DNA of 64,000 bases from Candidatus Fimenecus excrementigallinarum. Its GTDB lineage: Bacteria > Bacillota > Clostridia > Oscillospirales > Acutalibacteraceae. The stretch is taken from NCBI GenBank assembly GCA_018714805.1, contig DVMW01000037.1:1-64000 (forward strand). The letters run 5' to 3'. Shown here one piece after another: positions 58,240-64,000 of the stretch. Position numbers and translations under genes: made by a program. The notes beneath the pieces are model-generated. The model made no database searches. It saw only the letters and a program-made list of their open reading frames with translations, and was not told the origin of the DNA. Every line of letters begins with the position of its first letter. Within the stretch, counting starts at the first letter, position 1.

Positions 58240-59705
58240 TCCCCCTTTTCATACAGCTCGGTCGTCCCGGTAAACGTGCTTCTGCATTGGGCCTCGTACG
58301 AATGCCCCGTTTGCAGGCAGATGCGTTTCAGGTTCGGAAAGCTTTTTCGGAAATACAGCGAATCCGGCGAGTCGACGCCCGACGACTTCGGAATCCAGAT
58401 TTCCTCCAAATACGGGCATCGAATGTTCAAAATGGACAGGCATACATTTTCCGGCAGGCGAAAGCTTTTGTCCTTTTTGCCCGGCGGGTACAGGGAAAAC
58501 GAATACTGCCCGCTGTCGCTTTTGCGGAACAGAACGCCGTCCACCGAAAACGCACGCGGGTTGCCCGCCTCCACGTTGACGGCCTCCAGCGCGTCGTTGA
58601 CCATATTGTCCATCGGGAAGGACGTGGTGTTTTTGTGCATATCAATGCGCTTCAAATACGGGTTCTCATAGAGGTTGCACACGCCCTCAATCCCGGCGCA
58701 CCAGCTCGGAATGGTCAGCGTCTCGTTCGTGCAGGCGGGCGCGTAGTAGCGAAGGAGCCATTTTTGCGAGGACCAGTAATACAGCGCGCCGTTTTCAAAC
58801 CGATATTGGCTGTTGTCCACCGCAATCTCCCGAAGCGACGGGCAGTTTTCGGCAAAGCCGCCGTAAACGCCGAGGTTGGTGTCGGGCAGCCGCACGACGG
58901 TCAGCGCGGGCAAATCCGTCATGCAGCCCGCATCCAGCCACAAAAGCGTCTGCTGCGCGTCGCTTTCAAACGTAATCTCCCGGATACCGGCGTCGCCGGA
59001 AAACGTATTTCTCGCAATTCGGGCGACCGGCTTGCCGTCGATAACCGCCGGCACCGTCACCTTGGACGCATTGCCCGTATATTTGGTCAGCGTTATCCGG
59101 TTGCCCGTGCTGCTGTATGCCTCGTATTCAAAGCTGTCGTATTCCGGCTCGGCCGGCGCTGTGTTCGCCGCGCCGTTCTTATCCGGCGCCGGCGTTTCGG
59201 ACGGGGGCTCCACAGAAGACCCGGCGGTTGTACCCGCGGACGCGCCAAAGGACGACCCGTTCCCGGGCGCCGTTCCCGAAGGCTGCAAAACAGACGGCAG
59301 AGAGCTGCTTTGGGGCAGCAGGCTCCCCTGCTGCACAGAGCCGGCCCCGGCGTTCCCCTGCGGCGAAGGCGACGCCGCGGCGGCCGAGCCCGGTTCGTTC
59401 GCGTCCGCCGCGGTCTCCTCCCCTAAGGTCTGCGGCGCATCGTCCGTCTGCTTCGGCGGCGCCTGCACGGAAAGGTTGCCGGCGTCCAGCACGGACGTCA
59501 GCGTGCCGACGGTTAAGACCAGCAGCAGCACGGCGGCGACAATCCGTTCCGCCGCGCGCCTGCCGCCCGGCAGGCCGGACCGCTTTTGGGGCGCGGGAGA
59601 AGGCCGGTGCGCCTGCGGCGCGTCGGCCACCAAAGAAAAACAGGCGAGGCAGAAATGCGCCTCCTCCGGCATAGCCGCCCCGCAGACCGGGCAGACCTTA
59701 CCCAA
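58236..59705 (-). CDS. Membrane-anchored zinc-ribbon / leucine-rich-repeat protein
   Basis: The 489-residue protein starts with a zinc ribbon (VCPVCGAAM and HFCLAC, four Cys), then a transmembrane helix (about residues 53-75), a Ser/Pro/Ala-rich linker of about 120 residues, and a BspA-type leucine-rich-repeat domain (about 195-450; repeats such as IREITFESDA, LTVVRLPDT and LREIAVDN). This places the ribbon inside and the repeats outside, as in a receptor. TTG 59705 is chosen because AAAGGGGGA is seven bases before it; GTG 59729 lacks a site. It heads the operon with the HTH protein and kinase. Confidence 0.8.
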   Translation of the reverse strand: MGKVCPVCGAAMPEEAHFCLACFSLVADAPQAHRPSPAPQKRSGLPGGRRAAERIVAAVLLLVLTVGTLTSVLDAGNLSVQAPPKQTDDAPQTLGEETAADANEPGSAAAASPSPQGNAGAGSVQQGSLLPQSSSLPSVLQPSGTAPGNGSSFGASAGTTAGSSVEPPSETPAPDKNGAANTAPAEPEYDSFEYEAYSSTGNRITLTKYTGNASKVTVPAVIDGKPVARIARNTFSGDAGIREITFESDAQQTLLWLDAGCMTDLPALTVVRLPDTNLGVYGGFAENCPSLREIAVDNSQYRFENGALYYWSSQKWLLRYYAPACTNETLTIPSWCAGIEGVCNLYENPYLKRIDMHKNTTSFPMDNMVNDALEAVNVEAGNPRAFSVDGVLFRKSDSGQYSFSLYPPGKKDKSFRLPENVCLSILNIRCPYLEEIWIPKSSGVDSPDSLYFRKSFPNLKRICLQTGHSYEAQCRSTFTGTTELYEKGD

Positions 59706-59769
59706 TGCCGGCTCCCCCTTTCCTGACACATTCGTTTTTTGCAGATTTCTGTAACTTTCTGCAATATAA

Positions 59770-59817
59770 TAATAGAATATACACTAATAGAATATAGGGT
59801 ACGGTTTGCCTTGTCAA
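59770..59817 (-). promoter_or_regulatory. Promoter with tandem -10 repeats for the kinase operon
   Basis: On the minus strand TTGACA (complement of 59812-59817), 17-base spacer, TATTCT (complement of 59789-59794). A 12-base direct repeat, TAATAGAATATA (59770-59781 and 59785-59796), gives a second TATTCT 15 bases further on. These may be alternative -10 boxes or a regulator site. Confidence 0.65.
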
Positions 59818-59928
59818 GAAAAAACGGCTAAAAAAAGTTTATTTCCGGGTGTATGCTGTCAGCATATAGAAATATGGAAAAGAATGGAATATACTATTGT
59901 TTTTAATCCTTTTGCGGCTTAGCAAAGA

Positions 59929-59963
59929 CCGCGCCGCCGCCCGGGAAACGGACGGCGGCGCGG
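59929..59963 (-). terminator. GC-rich hairpin after the 38-residue peptide gene
   Basis: CCGCGCCGCCG (59929-59939) pairs with CGGCGGCGCGG (59953-59963). The minus-strand U-tract (TCTTTG) is short, so termination may be partial. Confidence 0.5.
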
Positions 59964-59973
59964 CCTGCGGCAT

Positions 59974-60090
59974 TCAGACGGCAAGCCAATCGGCTTCCTC
60001 GTCCGGCAAAGCCCGGACAGAGGCCGTTAAAATATCCTCCGTCTCCAAACTCTCCAAGCCGAAATCCGGCGTTGCATAAGGCTTTTTCAC
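59974..60090 (-). CDS. 38-residue peptide gene of unknown function
   Basis: A GTG at 60090 with AAGGAGGG in front opens a 38-codon frame with N-terminus MKKPYATPDFGLESLE, then TEDILTASVRALPDEEAD and the terminus WLAV. It is acidic and has no membrane helix. From memory, short Clostridia ORFs of the form KKxYxxPxxxxxxxxEDxLxxS occur widely but are rarely annotated. A strong ribosome binding site and a following hairpin support translation. It lies between the 88-residue membrane protein gene and the kinase operon. A role as a signal peptide, small regulator or substrate is possible but unproven. Confidence 0.6.
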   Translation of the reverse strand: MKKPYATPDFGLESLETEDILTASVRALPDEEADWLAV

Positions 60091-60162
60091 GCGTTGTACC
60101 CTCCTTTTTTGGTTGCCCTTTCCCCGACCCCCGCCCTGCGGGTGCTGTACAAGGAAGCTGCG

Positions 60163-60429
60163 TCAGCCATACCGTTCGGCGCTCAAAAACAGCTGCAGCA
60201 CAAGCGCGCCGACGCCGACCGCGCCCAAAAGCTCCTTGCCGCAAAGGAAAAGCTCCGCCGTAATGCGCGCCATTTTGTCATAGTCGCCGCATTGCCCCAT
60301 AAGCAGCCGCCCGGCGAGCGCGGCGGCAAAAAAGCCCAGCACAAACGGCATTCCCGCGTGCAGCACCCGCCTTGGCAGCGGCGAAAAGCTTTGAAAAAAT
60401 TTGCGCAGTTCCGGAAATAACGCTTGCAT
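60163..60429 (-). CDS. Small membrane protein, 88 residues
   Basis: The protein starts MQALFPELRKFF and has two hydrophobic helices (about 25-44 and 62-82) separated by a short CGDYDKMARITAE loop. No family is recognised. ATG 60429 follows GGGAGGAGGG; the longer frame up to 60723 is a shadow. It has its own promoter (60457-60486) and may be co-transcribed with the 38-residue peptide gene 72 bases downstream. Confidence 0.6.
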   Translation of the reverse strand: MQALFPELRKFFQSFSPLPRRVLHAGMPFVLGFFAAALAGRLLMGQCGDYDKMARITAELFLCGKELLGAVGVGALVLQLFLSAERYG

Positions 60430-60456
60430 TTTTGCCCTCCTCCCTTGTACAATACG

Positions 60457-60486
60457 ATTGTAAGGGCTGTCGTGCGCTTTGTGCAA
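60457..60486 (-). promoter_or_regulatory. Promoter of the 88-residue protein gene
   Basis: On the minus strand TTGCAC (complement of 60481-60486), 18-base spacer, TACAAT (complement of 60457-60462). Confidence 0.5.
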
Positions 60487-60534
60487 CGCACAAATGTCGG
60501 AAGCGCCGGCAGCATTTGGAAAGGAGACACCGCC

Positions 60535-61317
60535 ATGTCCGTCGGCATTTCCACCTCCTGCTTTTATCCGCGCACGACGGAGGATTCCCTGCGCGCCGTG
60601 GGCGAGCTCGGCGCGCCCTGCACCGAAATTTTCATCAACGCCCCGACGGAGCTGCGGCCCGCTTTTATGGACGCGCTCGAGGACATTCGCAAGGCTTACG
60701 GGCTTCGCGTGACGAGCTTCCACACCTACGCGTCTTTCACGGAGTCGTATTATTACTTCAGCGCCTACGAGCGGCGCTTCACCGACAGCTTAGAGGATTT
60801 CAAGCGGTATTTTTACGGCATGGGGCTTTTGGGGGCGAAATTTCTGGTGCTGCACGGCGCGAAAATCCCGGGCAGCATCCCCGACGAGCAGGTGTTCGAG
60901 CGGTTCGGCGTGCTTGCGGACCTCGCAGAGACCAACGGCGTAACGCTTTGCCAGGAAAACGTCGTTCACTACCGCTCGGAAAGCCCGGAATATATGAAGG
61001 CCATGCGCGCCTATCTCGGCGAGCGGTTCCACATGGTGCTCGACATTAAGCAGGCGTGGCGCACGGGGGTGGACCCCTATCTGTTTGCCGAGGAATTTGC
61101 CCGCGAGATTGTCCACATCCACATCAGCGATTACACGGACGCGCACGACTGCGTCGTGCCGTTTGCGGCGGGGACGCGGTTCGATTTTCCGAAATTCTTT
61201 TCGTTTATGCAAAAAAAGGGCTACCGGGGCGACTATATGCTCGAATTGTATGCCGACAGCTTCCGGCGCCCGGACGAGATTCGCTTTGCGCGCGAGCAGC
61301 TTGAAAAATGCCTGTAG
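60535..61317 (+). CDS. Sugar-phosphate isomerase/epimerase-like TIM-barrel protein
   Basis: The 260-residue protein fits the AP-endonuclease-2-like xylose isomerase family: TSFHTYAS, LVLHGAK, the metal-ligand Glu in CQENVVHY near residue 140, Asp in MVLDIKQAW near 170, HIHISDY near 195 and the final YMLELYADS Glu near 235. These ligands form a metal site, so it is probably an isomerase or epimerase acting on a sugar, with unknown substrate. ATG 60535 follows AAAGGAGAC. It is divergent from the 88-residue gene. Confidence 0.87.
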   Translation: MSVGISTSCFYPRTTEDSLRAVGELGAPCTEIFINAPTELRPAFMDALEDIRKAYGLRVTSFHTYASFTESYYYFSAYERRFTDSLEDFKRYFYGMGLLGAKFLVLHGAKIPGSIPDEQVFERFGVLADLAETNGVTLCQENVVHYRSESPEYMKAMRAYLGERFHMVLDIKQAWRTGVDPYLFAEEFAREIVHIHISDYTDAHDCVVPFAAGTRFDFPKFFSFMQKKGYRGDYMLELYADSFRRPDEIRFAREQLEKCL

Positions 61318-61339
61318 CGGCTGCCGAAACGGAAATCTC

Positions 61340-61368
61340 TTTACTTTATGCGGAACATCTGGTATACT
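61340..61368 (+). promoter_or_regulatory. Promoter of nrdR
   Basis: TTTACT (61340-61345), 17-base spacer, TATACT (61363-61368). Confidence 0.6.
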
Positions 61369-61415
61369 GTGGATTTAGAAAGCCGATTTTCTACAAGATA
61401 AGGGAGTGACGCTTC

Positions 61416-61871
61416 GTGAAGTGCCCGTTTTGCGGCTATGAGGAAAGCAAGGTCATCGATTCGCGGCCCACGGACGAGGGCGAGCGGATTCGCCGCCGGC
61501 GCGAGTGCCTGCAATGCAAAAAACGCTTTACGACCTATGAGATAATTGAAAGCGTGCCGATTTTGGTCATCAAAAAGGACAAGTCGCGCGAGGCGTTTGA
61601 CCGCAACAAGCTGCTGCGCGGGATGCTGCGCGCCTGTGAAAAGCGGCCCGTCGCGATGGAAACGCTGGAAAAGGCCGTGGACGATATTGAAAGCAGCCTG
61701 CAAAACTCGCTGGACCGCGAGGTCACGTCCATGCGCATCGGGGAGCTGGCCATGGACAAGCTCAAGGACATCGACGAGGTCGCCTATGTGCGCTTCGCCT
61801 CGGTGTACCGCCACTTCCGCGACATCAACGCCTTTATGGACGAGCTCTCGGCGCTGCTGCAGAACCGCTGA
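61416..61871 (+). CDS. nrdR: Transcriptional repressor NrdR
   Basis: The 151-residue protein has the N-terminal zinc ribbon (Cys3, Cys6, Cys31, Cys34 in KCPFCGYEE and ECLQCKKRF) and an ATP-cone domain (about 47-140, including [16 protein letters not shown]). It represses ribonucleotide reductase genes in response to dATP/ATP. Length is exactly that of the family. Start is GTG 61416 after AAGGGAG. It has its own promoter and a strong terminator. The nrd genes it controls are not in the window. Confidence 0.97.
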   Translation: MKCPFCGYEESKVIDSRPTDEGERIRRRRECLQCKKRFTTYEIIESVPILVIKKDKSREAFDRNKLLRGMLRACEKRPVAMETLEKAVDDIESSLQNSLDREVTSMRIGELAMDKLKDIDEVAYVRFASVYRHFRDINAFMDELSALLQNR

Positions 61872-61886
61872 AAACCATACAAAGAA

Positions 61887-61924
61887 AAAACGGACATTCC
61901 CGGAGAAAGGGAATGTCCGTTTTG
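61887..61924 (+). terminator. Intrinsic terminator after nrdR
   Basis: AAAACGGACATTCCC (61887-61901) pairs with GGGAATGTCCGTTTT (61909-61923) with a 7-base loop. The A-run makes it bidirectional, serving the convergent aldo/keto reductase gene as well. Confidence 0.9.
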
Positions 61925-61945
61925 CTGTCTTTTGTATCCCCGCGC

Positions 61946-62812
61946 TTAAAACCCGACGACCTGGTGCGTGCGCGGCCGCGTCGGCGGGTCGCCTATCCGC
62001 CCGTAGGTCCGCAGGGTCGCGATGCGCGCCATATCCGCTTCGGAAATGGCAAAGCCGAACACGTCGGCGTTGTTGCGGATGCGGTCGGGATGCGTCGACT
62101 TCGGCACCGGCACCACGCCGCGCTGCACCAGCCACCGCACACAAAGCTGGGCGACGCTCACGCCGTAGGCGGCGGCCAGCTCGACCAGCAGCTCGCGCTT
62201 GAACGCCTGCCCCTGGATAAGCGGGCTCCACGCCTCCGGCAAAATCCGGTTCGCCTTGCAATAGTCGACCGTTTCCTCGTCCGGGCACTGCGGGTGCAGT
62301 TGCACCTGGTCGAGCATCGGGTACAGGGAAAAATTGGATTTTATGATTTCGAGATGCTCCGGCATGAAGTTGCTCACGCCCACCGCGCGCAGCTTGCCGT
62401 CCAAGTACAGCCGTTCAAACGCGCGCCAGGTGTCGCAAAGGTCCTCGGCCACATGGTCCTGGTTTTCCACAAGCACGGGCCAATGGATGAGGTATGCGTC
62501 GAGGTAGTCGGTCCCGAGCCGCTTCAGCGACGCTTCGCATGAGGCAATGGTTTTTGCATAGCCGTGGTCGTCGTTCGGCAGCTTGCTGACTAAGAAAATC
62601 TCCCTGCGCGCAACGCCGCTTTGGCGCAGGCCCTCGCCGACGCCGGTCTCGTTTTGGTACGCACCTGCCGTGTCGATATGCCGGTAGCCGCTTTGCAGCG
62701 CGCAGCAGACCGCCGACGCGGCGACGTCGTCCGGCATTTTCCACGTGCCGAACGCAATGCACGGCACCTGCACGCCGTTGTAGAGCGAATAGGTATCCTG
62801 TAAACTGTTCAT
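61946..62812 (-). CDS. Aldo/keto reductase
   Basis: The 288-residue NADPH-dependent oxidoreductase has the catalytic tetrad Asp47, Tyr52 (HIDTAGAYQNE), Lys77 (LVSKLP) and His110 (YLIHWP). The C-terminal VPKSTHPDRIRNNADVF is the NADP-binding region. It reduces aldehydes or ketones; the AKR5-like 2,5-diketo-gluconate reductase branch fits the motifs, but the substrate is not identifiable. The start is ATG 62812 with a GAGGTGA site. It is monocistronic. Confidence 0.93.
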   Translation of the reverse strand: MNSLQDTYSLYNGVQVPCIAFGTWKMPDDVAASAVCCALQSGYRHIDTAGAYQNETGVGEGLRQSGVARREIFLVSKLPNDDHGYAKTIASCEASLKRLGTDYLDAYLIHWPVLVENQDHVAEDLCDTWRAFERLYLDGKLRAVGVSNFMPEHLEIIKSNFSLYPMLDQVQLHPQCPDEETVDYCKANRILPEAWSPLIQGQAFKRELLVELAAAYGVSVAQLCVRWLVQRGVVPVPKSTHPDRIRNNADVFGFAISEADMARIATLRTYGRIGDPPTRPRTHQVVGF

Positions 62813-62918
62813 GGTTTCACCTCGTAACCGCTTCTAAATCTTTCCGCTTTATTGTACCACGTCCGCGCGCATAAAACAATTGTTTCGGCAAAATGTAGAA
62901 GCAAAGGGGGCGGTTTTC

Positions 62919-63269
62919 TTGTTTTGGAAGGCTTTTTTGATTGGCGGGCTCATCTGCATGATTGGGCAGCTGCTTTTGGACAACACGAACCTGACGCCGG
63001 CGCGTATTCTGGTGCTGTTCGTGGTGCTCGGCGTCGTGCTCGGCGCGGTCGGGCTTTATGCGCCGCTTGTGGAATGGGCCGGCGCCGGGGCAAGCGTGCC
63101 GCTGACGGGGTTCGGCAACACGCTCGTGCAGGGCACAAAGGCGGCCATTCGCGAGGACGGCTGGCTCGGCGTGCTGACCGGCCCCCTGTCCGCGGGCAGC
63201 GCCGGCATCACGGCGGCGGTGCTGTCGGGGGTTATCGTTTCGTTTTTGGCAAAGCCCAAAAGCAAGTGA
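62919..63269 (+). CDS. spoVAE: Stage V sporulation protein AE (SpoVAE-type)
   Basis: The 116-residue membrane protein has three to four helices and the SpoVAE hallmarks: FLIGGLICMIGQLLLDNTNLTPARILVLFVVLG at the N-terminus and GAGASVPLTGFGNTLVQG near residues 60-77, ending DGWLGVLTG. SpoVA proteins form the channel that moves calcium dipicolinate into the forespore and out on germination. TTG 62919 was chosen because AAGGGGG (62903-62910) precedes it, giving the family length. spoVAC and spoVAD, normally adjacent, are absent here. Confidence 0.92.
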   Translation: MFWKAFLIGGLICMIGQLLLDNTNLTPARILVLFVVLGVVLGAVGLYAPLVEWAGAGASVPLTGFGNTLVQGTKAAIREDGWLGVLTGPLSAGSAGITAAVLSGVIVSFLAKPKSK

Positions 63270-63291
63270 GGCGAAGCCTTGGGAAGCGCCT

Positions 63292-64000
63292 TTATGCCGG
63301 CAGGCAGTCCGCGAAAAACTGCTCGACCGTTTGCATCACATCGGCGTCCTCGGCGCAGAGGCGGCAAAAGTCCAGCGACTTTGCATAGGCGCGCAGCGCG
63401 TCGTCGCCGCCCTCCTTCTTTCCGGAAAGCACCGAAAAGCGTTCGAGCATCTCGGCGACACCCGCCTCCGCTTCTTTTGTGTTATAGACGTTGTGGCGTT
63501 TTTCGGGATACAGAATCGCGGTAATATGCGCGTTTTCGGCGACCTCGGGCGCATTGGCCGCCGCGTTGGCAAGCGGCACGACCGCATCGTCCCGCCCCTG
63601 CAAGAGCAGCACCGGGACGCGCGCCTCCCGCAGCGTCCGCGAGGTTTTTTGGGCGGCGTTTTTGCCGAAGCGCAGACGCTCCCAAACGCGCAAAAACGGC
63701 TTGAGCGCGCCGAACGGCACGCCGGTTTGAGCGCTCGCCTGCGCGCAGAGAAGTGCGGCGGCGTCCTCCGGCGCGGAAAAGGCGGCGACGCCGCGCACGC
63801 CGGGAAGCGACGCCCCGCGGCAAACGGCATACGCGCCCCACGAGTGACCGCACAGCACCACGGGCAGGTCCTTCGTCTGCGCATTTTGCGAAGCAAACCG
63901 CAGCGCGCTTTGCAAATCCCAAACGCTCTGCCCGAAGCCGCGCAGGGATTTTCCGTCAGACGCCATTGTGCCCGTCGCGTCATAGGCAAGCACCAAAAAG
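63292..64000 (-). CDS. Alpha/beta hydrolase, 5' part outside window
   Basis: At least 234 residues are visible; the frame is open to the right edge, so the N-terminus is missing. The nucleophile is in CGHSWGAY (GxSxG type), the acid in LLLQGRDDAVVP and the base His in EKRHNVYN, in the correct order for a serine hydrolase. A C-terminal helical extension of about 50 residues follows. The substrate is unknown. The gene converges on spoVAE with 22 bases between the stops. Confidence 0.85.
   Translation of the reverse strand, partial: FLVLAYDATGTMASDGKSLRGFGQSVWDLQSALRFASQNAQTKDLPVVLCGHSWGAYAVCRGASLPGVRGVAAFSAPEDAAALLCAQASAQTGVPFGALKPFLRVWERLRFGKNAAQKTSRTLREARVPVLLLQGRDDAVVPLANAAANAPEVAENAHITAILYPEKRHNVYNTKEAEAGVAEMLERFSVLSGKKEGGDDALRAYAKSLDFCRLCAEDADVMQTVEQFFADCLPA

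Noticed and set aside
62869-62894. A sigma-F/sigma-G promoter before spoVAE (GCATA and GGCAAAAT)
   Set aside because: The spacer is only 13 bases, shorter than expected, and the -10 match is partial; not convincing enough to list.

Overview
The window reads as chromosomal DNA from a GC-rich, endospore-forming Clostridia-type Firmicute; a gut Oscillospiraceae/Ruminococcaceae-like lineage would fit. Evidence for this is a spoVAE homologue, a sortase-anchored surface protein, AGGAGG-type ribosome binding sites, frequent GTG/TTG starts, TTGACA-N17-TATAAT promoters and many Clostridia-type families (DUF711 plus ACT, ECF transporter, NYN/OST-HTH, small Ser/Thr kinase). The assignment is inferred from gene content, not from a marker phylogeny. 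Coding density is high and no gene-free stretch exceeds 300 bases. Nearly all long antisense ORFs are shadows produced by the high GC content.

Left edge (1-2500): the C-terminus of a cell-wall-anchored repeat protein, a single type I-E-like CRISPR repeat unit without an array, and a decayed, AT-richer prophage scrap on the minus strand. The scrap holds the C-terminal part of a minor capsid/head-morphogenesis protein and small ORFs, with two near-identical terminators. A consensus promoter with a palindromic leader sits at the scrap's edge and drives ilvD.

2500-15400: ilvD; a membrane protein; a MarR-controlled heterodimeric ABC exporter operon ending in a metallophosphoesterase; ilvB; and a complete ECF transporter operon (T, fused A-A', S). 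15400-31400: an AraC regulator, a metallophosphoesterase/MFS pair, a solitary 5S rRNA with its own promoter, a flavin reductase, a two-component system beside an HtrA-like protease, a mixed operon galM-ilvN-leuC-leuD-membrane protein, and a GntR/DUF5808 pair with a perfect operator. Together ilvD, ilvB, ilvN, leuC and leuD supply most steps of valine, isoleucine and leucine synthesis; ilvC, leuA and leuB are not in the window.

31400-48800: an MFS transporter, an FRG-domain protein, the DUF711/ACT pair, a PHP phosphatase, ispE with a tiny membrane protein and a patatin lipase, an adaptor/MacB-type permease pair lacking its ATPase, an esterase, mtaB, and a two-gene ABC system with a very large permease. 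48800-57000: a three-gene cluster (circularly permuted ATP-grasp, alpha-E, transglutaminase-like), a MATE pump, a NYN/OST-HTH protein, a GH18-type hydrolase, a GNAT and a MIF-like protein.

57000-60500 is the most intriguing accessory block. A membrane-anchored zinc-ribbon/leucine-rich-repeat protein, an HTH-like protein and a small Ser/Thr kinase without the usual beta-3 lysine are joined by two ATGA stop/start overlaps. They lie downstream of a 38-residue peptide gene and an 88-residue membrane protein gene on the same strand. The right end holds a TIM-barrel isomerase, nrdR, an aldo/keto reductase, an isolated spoVAE and a truncated alpha/beta hydrolase.
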